A DNA stretch of 64,000 nucleotides from Myxococcales bacterium (GTDB lineage Bacteria > Myxococcota_A > Polyangia > Nannocystales > Nannocystaceae), in the NCBI GenBank assembly GCA_020633335.1, contig JACKDU010000003.1, positions 62,001 through 126,000 on the forward strand, written 5' to 3'. The stretch's first letter is position 1, and each line of letters starts with the position of its first letter. A program made the position numbers and the translations under genes. Below the pieces are notes generated by a model, which saw nothing but the letters and a program-made list of their open reading frames with translations, searched no databases and was not told the DNA's origin. Of the stretch, positions 8,443-18,400 are shown piece by piece.

Positions 8443-9354
8443 ATGGACCTCGACCTCTTCCGCGGGATCATCCCCTTCGTCGCCGTCGCCGAGGCGGGCT
8501 CCTTCCGCGGGGCCGCGGCCGCCCTCGGCGTCAGCCCGGCGGCGATCTCGAAGGCGGTCGCCAAGCTCGAGGAGGAGGTCGGCCTCGCGCTGATCGCCCG
8601 CGGCGGCCGGCGGGCCGCGCTGACCCGCGAGGGCGCCGACTTCTTCGCCCGCTGCCGGCCGGCGGTGGCGGCCGTCAGCGGCGCCCGCGAGGCGGTGGCG
8701 GCCGCCCGCCGCGAGCCCGCCGGCGAGCTCGTCCTCTCGATCCCGCAGGTGACCACCGCCCTGGTCGCGCCGGTCCTCGCCGCCCTCCGCAGCCGGCACC
8801 CGCGCCTCTCGTTCCGCCTCATCGTCACCGACGAGCGCTCGCGCCTCGCCGAGGAGGCGGTCGACGTCGCGGTCCGGATCGGCGTGCTCAGCGAGTCGTC
8901 GCTGATCGCCCGCCGCCTCGGCGGCACCCGGATGCTGACGGTCGCCGCCCCGAACTACCTCGCGCTCCGGGGCGCGCCGCGGCGCCTCGCCGACCTCGAT
9001 GATCACGTCTGCATGGCGCTGATCGGCCCCTCGGGGCGCCCCTGGCCCTGGCTCTTCGCCAGCGGGCCGCGGCCGGTGACGCCGGGGCTGATCACCGAGC
9101 ACGGGCCGGCGCTGGTCGACGCCGCCCTCGCGGGCCTCGGGATCACCCAGGCCTTCGGCTTCATGGTCGAGCCGCTGATCGCCGAGGGGCGCCTGGTCGC
9201 GCTCCTCGACGACGAGGTGGCGACCGGCCCCGACGTCCACGCGATCTGCTCGCCGGGGCGCCGCGCGACCCCGCGGGTGCGGGCGGCCTTCGACGCCTTC
9301 GCCGACGCCTTCGCGGCCGAGCCCCGGCGAGGGGCGAGCGGCCGCGCGGTGTGA
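8443..9354 (+). CDS. LysR-family transcriptional regulator
   Basis: A 303-residue protein. Residues 1-60 are a LysR winged helix-turn-helix (FVAVAEAGSFRGAAAALGVSP, then AISKAVAKLEEEVG), and residues about 90-295 are a periplasmic-binding-protein-like effector domain. The ATG at 8443 has AGAGGAG about 10 bases upstream. It is divergent from the SDR gene, which is its likely target, with dyads in the gap. Confidence 0.93.
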   Translation: MDLDLFRGIIPFVAVAEAGSFRGAAAALGVSPAAISKAVAKLEEEVGLALIARGGRRAALTREGADFFARCRPAVAAVSGAREAVAAARREPAGELVLSIPQVTTALVAPVLAALRSRHPRLSFRLIVTDERSRLAEEAVDVAVRIGVLSESSLIARRLGGTRMLTVAAPNYLALRGAPRRLADLDDHVCMALIGPSGRPWPWLFASGPRPVTPGLITEHGPALVDAALAGLGITQAFGFMVEPLIAEGRLVALLDDEVATGPDVHAICSPGRRATPRVRAAFDAFADAFAAEPRRGASGRAV

Positions 9355-9377
9355 CGCCGCCATCGAGGCGTGTGTCA

Positions 9378-9397
9378 ACATGTCTCAAGAGACATGT
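9378..9397. terminator. perfect hairpin between convergent genes
   Basis: ACATGTCTC-AA-GAGACATGT is a perfect 9-bp stem with a 2-base centre, followed on the plus strand by ATTTTC. It lies in the 47-base gap between the convergent LysR gene and the lipoprotein gene, so it could act as a terminator. The core is also related to GACATGTC palindromes at 43535, 58742 and 61810. Confidence 0.5.
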
Positions 9398-9401
9398 ATT
9401 T

Positions 9402-10700
9402 TCAGGGGGCGATCCGCCGGAGCCACGAGCCGGCCGGGTCGCCCTCGAGATCGAGGGTGTCGCCCTGGATCACGAGCTCGTCGCCGGCCACTCCGACGCC
9501 GCGGGCGAGGCCGCAGACGTCGACGCGGTGGCCCCAGAGCCCCGCGCCCTCGCCGTCGAGCGCGAGCACCAGCGGCTGCTCGCCGCAGGCGTGGCTCGGC
9601 CAGGTGTCGTGGCCGATCAGGTACCAGCCGCCGCCCGGGCGGCGGAGGAGCGCGTCGGGGCCGTCGCTGTTGAAGCAGCCCGGGGCGTCGGCGCAGGGCT
9701 CGGCGAACTCGTAGCGCTGGTAGCTCTCCTTCCAGAGGGTCGCGCCGTCGGCGAGGTCGAGGTAGGCGAGGCGCATCGGCGCCCCGTCGGCGACCAGGAG
9801 GCCGGCGCCGTCGTCCTCGCTCGCCACCGGAGCGCCGACGCCCTGCCACGACCAGCGGAGCGCGCCGTCGGGGCCGTGGATCCGGAGCGCGCCGTCGCGC
9901 AGCGACCAGGCGACGCCGCCGTCGCTGAGGGCGACCAGGCGATCGTCGGGGCCGAGGTCCATCGCCGGTCCGCTGATCTCGGCGGCGAGCTCGAGCGGCT
10001 GATCGAGCGCGATCGCCCGGTGGAGGCGGCGGGTCGTCGGCACGTCCTTGGGCGAGGGATCGCCGCTCGTGATCCAGACCCCGGGGGCGCCGCGGGCCGC
10101 GACCATCCGCGAGGGCTCGGGCGCCTCCCAGGCGCTGACGCCGAGGACGAGGCCGGTCGCCGGATCGACCTCGACCAGGCGCGGCGGCTCTCCCTCGGGG
10201 CGTTCGAAGCCCCAGAGCTGGCCGCCCTCGCCGACGATCACGCCGGTCGCCTCGCTCCCCCAGTGGATCGTCGTCAGGTCGTCGCTCACCCAGATCGTGC
10301 CGATCGTCAGCGGCAGGCCGTGGGCGACGAGGAGCGGCCCCCAGCCGGCCTCGGGGTCGTCCTGGTCGACGGCGGGCGCGAGGAGGTAGCCGCCCTGCGG
10401 GTGGAGGTGGACGTCGCGGGCCGGGCTCAGCGCCTGGGTCGTGGCGGGCGGCCGGGTCTCGAGCTTCGTCGCCCAGCTCCCGGCGACGCAGCGGACCTGG
10501 AAGTCGGCGATCGGAAGGCCGGGGTCGGGGTCGATCCCGAGCTCCCAGGTGAGCTCGTCGCAGCTCGGCGGGGCGGCCTCGGGCGCGTCGCAGGCGGCGA
10601 TGGCGAGGGTGATGGCGAGGGTGATGGCGAGGGCCGGGGTGAGCGAGAGCGCCCGCGCGAGGCGGGAGCGGGCGGTGGTCGGGGGGTGTTCGTCGTGCAT
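9402..10700 (-). CDS. beta-propeller (PQQ-like repeat) lipoprotein
   Basis: A 432-residue protein with a long signal peptide ending in the lipobox IAAC. The signal's hydrophobic core repeats AITL and is encoded by a 12-base tandem repeat (10599-10633). The rest is made of beta-strand repeats of the PQQ/WD type: W/L-rich blades such as GTIWVSDD, GGQLWGF, GALRWSWQG and GATLWKESY. Four cysteines near the C-terminus (CADAPGC, CGEQ, CGLA) may form disulphides. The likely location is the outer-membrane surface or periplasm. No enzyme motif is visible. GAGGAG directly abuts the ATG at 10700, which leaves the exact start uncertain. Confidence 0.75.
   Translation of the reverse strand: MHDEHPPTTARSRLARALSLTPALAITLAITLAIAACDAPEAAPPSCDELTWELGIDPDPGLPIADFQVRCVAGSWATKLETRPPATTQALSPARDVHLHPQGGYLLAPAVDQDDPEAGWGPLLVAHGLPLTIGTIWVSDDLTTIHWGSEATGVIVGEGGQLWGFERPEGEPPRLVEVDPATGLVLGVSAWEAPEPSRMVAARGAPGVWITSGDPSPKDVPTTRRLHRAIALDQPLELAAEISGPAMDLGPDDRLVALSDGGVAWSLRDGALRIHGPDGALRWSWQGVGAPVASEDDGAGLLVADGAPMRLAYLDLADGATLWKESYQRYEFAEPCADAPGCFNSDGPDALLRRPGGGWYLIGHDTWPSHACGEQPLVLALDGEGAGLWGHRVDVCGLARGVGVAGDELVIQGDTLDLEGDPAGSWLRRIAP
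10599..10633. repeat. 12-base tandem repeat encoding a signal-peptide core
   Basis: About three copies of GATGGCGAGGGT. On the minus strand they encode repeated AITL in the hydrophobic core of the lipoprotein signal peptide of the 9402-10700 gene. Confidence 0.85.
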
Positions 10701-10809
10701 CTCCTCGATCAGGTCGAGGGCGCGGCGAATTCAATTCACCCAATGCGCGAGCGGGCGCCGCTCCGAGGAGCGAGCGCCCGCCCGATCGCCGCCCGTCGGG
10801 GGGTCAGCG

Positions 10810-12873
<2,064 letters not shown>

Positions 12874-12996
12874 CGGTCCTTTTGGAGGGCCTTCGCTGGC
12901 CCCGCTCCATGCTAGTTGATCTCGCCGCTCCCGCGGGCAGGGCGAATTTGATCCGGCCCGCGGGTGCGCGCGTGTGTGTGTGTCGACGCCGCGCTC

Positions 12997-15405
12997 CTAG
13001 GGCGCGAGGACGATCGCGCCCTTCGCCGGGACCGTGACGTCGATCTTGCCGGAGACCGAGACGACGACCGAGGGGCCGCCGAGGGCGTCGCTCAGCTTGT
13101 CCTGCGACTTGAAGCCGAGGCCGTTGACGTCGACGGTCCGCATCTGTGGCGCGCCGGAGCGGGTGAGCGCGACGATCGCGGCGTCGCCCGGTCCGAGCGC
13201 GCGGCCGAAGATCAGCGTGTCGTCGTCGACGTCGAGAGTGACGTAGGAGCCGCGCTGGAGCGCGGGGATCGTCCGACGGGCGCTACCGAGCTTGCGGACG
13301 AAGGCGAGGGTCGCCTTCTCGTCGACCTTGAGCGCGGCCTCGTCGCGCCAGAGGAGGCGGTTGTTGGGATCGGAGCCGCCCCACTGGCCGTACTCGTCGC
13401 CGTAGTAGAGGAGCGGCGCGCCCGGCAGGCCCATGAGCCAGGCCATGCCGATCCGCGTGCGCTCGTAGGGCTCGCCGTCGCTGGGCTCGACCGCGGTGTT
13501 GTCCCACTGGTTGCCCGGGATGCCCTTGTCGTGGGCGCCGTCCTGGCCGCGGTAGTCGGCGAGGGTGGCGAAGCGCGGGGTGTCGTGGGAGCCGATGTAG
13601 GGCGTCATCACCGAGCCCGCCGGCCACTTCTCGAGGCCGTGCTTGAGCCAGTAGTCGGCGTGGAGCATCCCCTTGTCGGAGTGCGCGAAGGTCCGGTACG
13701 AGACCCCGTGGTAGAGGACGAAATCGAACTGGCCGTCGAGCCCGAAGGGGCCGATGTAGCGGGAGATCGTCCCGTAGTTCTCGTCGTTGCAGGGATCGGC
13801 GCAGTCGCTCCAGCCCATCGCCGTCTCGCCCATCATGAAGTAGTGGGTGCCGGCGCCCTCGAAGGTCTCGCGGACCTCGACCGAGAGGTTGCGGGTGGCG
13901 ACCTCCTCGACGTGCTTGACCGCGTCGACCCGGAGGCCGTCGAGGTTGAAGTTGTCGAGCCACCAGACCGCGTCGTCGACGAAGGCGGCGTTGGCCTCTG
14001 GGACCGTGTGGTTGATGTCCGGGAGGTAGGCGGCGAACATGCAGTCGAGCGCGTGGCCGGTCCAGTCGCAGTTGTCGGTCCCGCACACGCAGCCGGTGCG
14101 GAACCACTCCGGGTGCTCCTTCATGTACGCGTGCTCCTCGTGGACGTGGTTGACCACGTAGTCCTGGAGGATCCGGATCCCGTGCTTGTGCGCCTCCTTG
14201 ACCATCGCGTGGAGGGCCGCCTCGCCGCCGAGGCGGGGATCGACCTCGCGGGGCTCGATCGGCCAGTAGCCGTGGTAGCCGGTGACGAAGTGGAAGCCGT
14301 CGCTGGCGACGTAGGCGTCCGACGGGTTGGTCTGGAAGGGGGTCAGCCAGATCGCCCGGACCCCGAGCTTGTCGAGGGTGCCGTCGGCGATCGACTTGCG
14401 CAGCCCCTCGAGGTCGCCGCCCTTCCAGTCGCCGCGGGGATCGGCCTTCGGCGTCGCCCCCGGGTTGTTGCCGGGGTCGCCGTCGCGGAAGCGATCGGTG
14501 AGGACCATGTAGATCAGCGCGCCGTCCCAGGTGAAGGGCTGGGCCTCGATCCAGAAGACCAGGCGGAGCTCGTCGCCCTCGCGGCCGCTCTGGGTGGCGC
14601 CCCGGAGGCGGACGACGTACTTGCCGTCGGCGAGGTCGCCGAGGGCGATCGTCACGTCGCCGCTGGCGGAGATCATCAGCTCGGCGTCGGTGAGCGCCCG
14701 GGTCGCGCCCTCCTCGTCGAGGATCGCCGAGAAGCCCGCCGGATCGGCGCCGCTCCCCTCGATCCCGTCGACGAAGGAGAGGGTCGCGCTGTAGGTCCCC
14801 TTGCCGGGGGAGGGGCGCTCGCTCTCGGAGGTGTCGACGTCGAAGGTCGGCAGGAGGCACTTTCGGACCTTGACCGCCGAGTTCTCGGTGTCGCCGACGT
14901 ACTTGCGGCGGCCCTGGAGCGGGTCGAGGATCCACTGGGCCTCGCCGCCCTGGTCGAAGACGATCTTGTAGGCCCAGAGCCCCGGCTGGAGGTCGACCGT
15001 CGCGGTGAAGTAGCCCTGGGCGTCGGGGCCGGTGAGCGCGGTCGCCGAGGCGAGGTCGAAGCCGTGCCACTCGCCGGCGACCCGCGGGTTCTGGGCGGCG
15101 CCGACCGGCTTGAAGCGGAATTCGGTCGGACAGAGCGCGTCCTCGGTGCCGCCGGTGGTCCCGGTGTCGGTCTCGCCCGCGCTCGTGCCTCCGCTCGTCG
15201 TGCCGCCGCTGGTGCTCGTGTCGCCGCCGCTGGTGGTCGAGGTCGACGCGCTCGCGCCGGTGGTCGGCGACACCGAGGTCTGGTTGCCCTCGGTCGGTCC
15301 TGAGTTCGCGTCGGTCTCGCTGCCGTCGATCGGCTCGCCGGTCGAGCAGGCCGTGAGGAGCGCGGCCAGGGAGAGGGGGAGGGGGCGACGAAGGTAGGCC
15401 AGCAT
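12997..15405 (-). CDS. GH13 alpha-amylase family lipoprotein with N-terminal glycan-binding domain
   Basis: An 802-residue protein with a signal peptide ending in lipobox LTAC, then a Ser/Thr/Gly linker. A CBM48/CBM20-like beta-sandwich follows (about residues 90-185; AYKIVFD, WILDP), then a further beta domain and the GH13 barrel. All catalytic residues are present: DYVVNH (region I), nucleophile D494 in GLRVDAVKH, acid/base E527 in MMGETAMG, and D608 in GSHDTPRF. A Cys-rich insertion (CVCGTDNCDW) follows region I. It should hydrolyse alpha-1,4-glucans at the cell surface. The adjacent genes are a GH13 pseudoenzyme downstream and a divergent glucoamylase. Confidence 0.93.
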   Translation of the reverse strand: MLAYLRRPLPLSLAALLTACSTGEPIDGSETDANSGPTEGNQTSVSPTTGASASTSTTSGGDTSTSGGTTSGGTSAGETDTGTTGGTEDALCPTEFRFKPVGAAQNPRVAGEWHGFDLASATALTGPDAQGYFTATVDLQPGLWAYKIVFDQGGEAQWILDPLQGRRKYVGDTENSAVKVRKCLLPTFDVDTSESERPSPGKGTYSATLSFVDGIEGSGADPAGFSAILDEEGATRALTDAELMISASGDVTIALGDLADGKYVVRLRGATQSGREGDELRLVFWIEAQPFTWDGALIYMVLTDRFRDGDPGNNPGATPKADPRGDWKGGDLEGLRKSIADGTLDKLGVRAIWLTPFQTNPSDAYVASDGFHFVTGYHGYWPIEPREVDPRLGGEAALHAMVKEAHKHGIRILQDYVVNHVHEEHAYMKEHPEWFRTGCVCGTDNCDWTGHALDCMFAAYLPDINHTVPEANAAFVDDAVWWLDNFNLDGLRVDAVKHVEEVATRNLSVEVRETFEGAGTHYFMMGETAMGWSDCADPCNDENYGTISRYIGPFGLDGQFDFVLYHGVSYRTFAHSDKGMLHADYWLKHGLEKWPAGSVMTPYIGSHDTPRFATLADYRGQDGAHDKGIPGNQWDNTAVEPSDGEPYERTRIGMAWLMGLPGAPLLYYGDEYGQWGGSDPNNRLLWRDEAALKVDEKATLAFVRKLGSARRTIPALQRGSYVTLDVDDDTLIFGRALGPGDAAIVALTRSGAPQMRTVDVNGLGFKSQDKLSDALGGPSVVVSVSGKIDVTVPAKGAIVLAP

Positions 15406-15503
15406 GATCCAGCCAAGAGACTAGCCAAGGCGCGCGTCGCCGACTACCCGCGGCGGACCCCGCTGCGCGTCGTCCGCGGAGTTCGCGGCGATGGGGACGG
15501 CCT

Positions 15504-15542
15504 GCATCGGGGCTGGGCATCGGGGCTGGGCGTCGGGGCTGG
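15504..15542. repeat. 13-base tandem repeat upstream of glucoamylase
   Basis: Three copies of GCATCGGGGCTGG (the third has GCGTC) in the 204-base gap between the divergent GH13 and GH15 genes. The rest of the gap shows no gene. Its role is unknown. Confidence 0.8.
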
Positions 15543-15609
15543 GCTCCGGGGGCGCCGCGAGGAAGACGACGACGCCGCGAGGTCGACGAGATCCGCTACC
15601 CTGGGCGCG

Positions 15610-18282
15610 ATGGCCCTCGCCCCCGCCTCGCACGTCGCCCGCCTCGCCCTCTCGCTGGCGTCGGCCCTCTCGCTGACGCTGGCCCTCGCGCCCGCCGACG
15701 CCGCGGCCGCGCCGATCCAGCGCACCCGCTTCGAGGTGCCGACCGCCAACGGCCACACCGCGCTCCTCGTCGATCTCCAGGGGCGGCGGGCGACCCAGCT
15801 CCGCGAGCACCTCTTCGCGGCCGAGGAGCCGGTCCTCGACGAGAAGGGCGACGAGGTCTGGAACGGCAGCGACTTCGCCGCGGTCTACACCCGCGACCTC
15901 CTCTTCGACGCCTACTTCGGCCTGCGCGCGCCGGATCAGCAATTCTGGCTGACCTCGGTGCCGGCCGATCTCGACGCCAGCGGCTACGTCGGCTGGAAGG
16001 ACGGCGAGCGCGGCGGGACCGGCATCGTCGCCCTGGTCCAAAAGTCAGGTGACATCGAGGCGACGAGCTACTACTTCGTCCCCCAGGGGATGGAGCACGT
16101 CGGCTTCGTGATGGCGATGCGGGTCCGCAACACCGGCGGCCAGCCGCTCGCGGGGATCCAGGCCTTCTCGATCCACAACTTCCACCTCGGCTTCGGCCGC
16201 GCCGACGCCCCCTGGGACGTCGGCATGGACATCGGCGAGAACGGCGAGAGCCTGGCCTGGAACCCGATGAAGTCGGAGTACGTCGAGCGCGGCTTCGCCG
16301 GGGTGATCGTCGGCCAGCCGCTGGCGGCGGTCGCCCACCACGGATCGACGCCGGGGGCCGACATCTTCGGGATCGTCGACGGCGGCGCCAAGGTCGACCT
16401 CCCGGACAACAGCCCGCCGGGCAACGCGGTCGACGGCGCGGTCGCGGCCTACCAGTTCGACCTCGGGAGCCTGGCGCCCGGCGCCGAGAAGTGGGTCGGC
16501 GTCGCCTTCGCCCGCCACGCCGATCCCTTCCAGGAGGTCACCGCCCGCGGCTGGCTCGAGGCCTACGTCGCCGGCAAGTCGGCCAAGCTCCTCGTCGACG
16601 CCGAGATCGCGGCATGGGCGGCCTTCCAGGGGGCGATCGCCGTGCCCGCGGGCGCCTCGGCCGACGAGGCGACGCTGGTCCGCCACTCGGCGGCGATGCT
16701 GAAGATGGGCCAGGTCCGCGAGGAGACCACCTACCTCCGGGAGTGGCTGAGCCAGGACGGCGAGGTCCGGCGCACCCGCTTCCCCGGCCCCGACAACAAC
16801 CCGGTCGAGCTGCCGGCGACCGTCAAGCACCGCGGCCACGGGGCGATCCTCGCGAGCATGCCGCCGGGCAACTGGACCTACGCTTGGATCCGCGACGGCG
16901 CCTACGCGACGGTGGCGATGGCGGTCCTCGGGATGAAGAAGGAGGCCCGCGACGCGCTCAACTTCTACCTCGAGGCCGAGGCCGGCCGCTTCAAGGAGTG
17001 GTCGGAGCTCGCCGCCTACGACATGCCGGACTATCAGATCTCCCTGGTCCGCTACTACGGCTTCGGGGTCGAGGAGACCGACTTCAACGACTTCGGCCCC
17101 AACCTCGAGTTCGACGGCTTCGGCCTCTTCCTCTGGGCGCTCCGGGCCTACGAGACGCTGAGCGGCGACGAGACCCTGACCGACGCCTACTGGCCGGTGG
17201 TGAGCGGCAAGATCGCCGACGTCCTGGTCGCGCTCGTCGATCCCGAGACCGGCCTCATCCGCGCCGACTCGTCGATCTGGGAGACCCACTGGCAGGGCCG
17301 CGAGCGCCACTACGCCTACACCAGCCTGACGGCGGCGCGGGGCCTCTGCGACGCGGCCGCGCTCGCCGAGCGGGTCGGCGATCAGGAGAAGGCGGCGCTC
17401 TACGCCGACACCGCCGCGGGGATCCGCGCGGCGATCGCCGATCACCTCACCGACCCGAAGGGGATGATCGCCGCCAACCTCGAGGAGCTGGGGAGCGGCG
17501 AGGGCTACTACGACGCCGCGGTCTGGGACGCGATCGCCATGGGCCTCTTCGACCCCGCGGGGATGATCGCCGCCGGGACCATGCAGGGCCTCGACGCCAA
17601 CCTCCAGGTGTCCGCAGGGCCAGGTTGGTCGCGCAACGACGACCGCTTCGACCACCAGGGCAACGAGGACCTGAGCCCCTGGGGCTCGGACTACGACTCG
17701 GCCGAGTGGGTGATCACCGACCTCCGGGGATCGATCGCCGCCCGGATGATCGGCGCCGAGGACCGCGCCGACGCCCTCACGGCCTGGGTCCGCGATCAGG
17801 CGCTCGCCAACTACCTGATGGTCGCCGAGACCTTCGACGAGAACGACGGCACCTACAAGTTCAACACGCCGATGCTCGGCTTCGGCGCCGGCGCCTACAC
17901 CCTCGCGCTCGCCCACCGCGCGGGCGGCTTCGGGGCCGACGACCCGGCCTGCGGCGCCTATCACGACGAGGGCGGCGGCGGGACGACGGGCGGCGGCGAG
18001 ACGACGGGCGGGGGGGAGACCACGGGCGGCGGCACGACCACGGGCGGCGGGAGCACGGGCAACAGCGGCACCGGCAGCACCAGCGTCGATCCGACGATCA
18101 CCGACGGCGTCGCCAACAGCGGCAACTCGATGGGCTCCGATCTCTCCGCGGGGTCTGGCGGGGGCGACGACGGCTCGGGGTGCAGCTGCCGGAGCGGCGG
18201 CGACGGGGGGCTGATCGCGGCGCTCTTGCCCGGGCTCCTGGTCCTCCGGCGGCGGCGCACGGGGCTCCGCGCGCGCGGGTGA
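15610..18282 (+). CDS. GH15 glucoamylase with MYXO-CTERM-type anchor
   Basis: Glucoamylases release glucose from non-reducing ends of alpha-glucans. The 890-residue protein has an N-terminal signal peptide (ALAPADAAAA), a beta-sandwich domain (about 40-340), then the (alpha/alpha)6 domain with WIRDGAY and SSIWETHW. E558 in that motif matches the general acid. A Gly/Thr-rich linker leads to CSC, a hydrophobic segment (LIAALLPGLLVL) and RRRR. This is the MYXO-CTERM sorting pattern, in which the Cys becomes lipidated after cleavage, so a surface location is likely. No Shine-Dalgarno precedes the ATG. TACCCT lies 7 bases upstream of the start. Confidence 0.92.
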   Translation: MALAPASHVARLALSLASALSLTLALAPADAAAAPIQRTRFEVPTANGHTALLVDLQGRRATQLREHLFAAEEPVLDEKGDEVWNGSDFAAVYTRDLLFDAYFGLRAPDQQFWLTSVPADLDASGYVGWKDGERGGTGIVALVQKSGDIEATSYYFVPQGMEHVGFVMAMRVRNTGGQPLAGIQAFSIHNFHLGFGRADAPWDVGMDIGENGESLAWNPMKSEYVERGFAGVIVGQPLAAVAHHGSTPGADIFGIVDGGAKVDLPDNSPPGNAVDGAVAAYQFDLGSLAPGAEKWVGVAFARHADPFQEVTARGWLEAYVAGKSAKLLVDAEIAAWAAFQGAIAVPAGASADEATLVRHSAAMLKMGQVREETTYLREWLSQDGEVRRTRFPGPDNNPVELPATVKHRGHGAILASMPPGNWTYAWIRDGAYATVAMAVLGMKKEARDALNFYLEAEAGRFKEWSELAAYDMPDYQISLVRYYGFGVEETDFNDFGPNLEFDGFGLFLWALRAYETLSGDETLTDAYWPVVSGKIADVLVALVDPETGLIRADSSIWETHWQGRERHYAYTSLTAARGLCDAAALAERVGDQEKAALYADTAAGIRAAIADHLTDPKGMIAANLEELGSGEGYYDAAVWDAIAMGLFDPAGMIAAGTMQGLDANLQVSAGPGWSRNDDRFDHQGNEDLSPWGSDYDSAEWVITDLRGSIAARMIGAEDRADALTAWVRDQALANYLMVAETFDENDGTYKFNTPMLGFGAGAYTLALAHRAGGFGADDPACGAYHDEGGGGTTGGGETTGGGETTGGGTTTGGGSTGNSGTGSTSVDPTITDGVANSGNSMGSDLSAGSGGGDDGSGCSCRSGGDGGLIAALLPGLLVLRRRRTGLRARG

Positions 18283-18400
18283 GCGCGATCGTGACCCCGC
18301 GCGCGCCTGGAGCGACGTCCGCGCGCCGCCGCCAGGGCGGGCGCTAGCCGGCATTTGTGAGGCTGCAGGGATCGCCACAAGGGCCGTATCCTCGTCGGCC

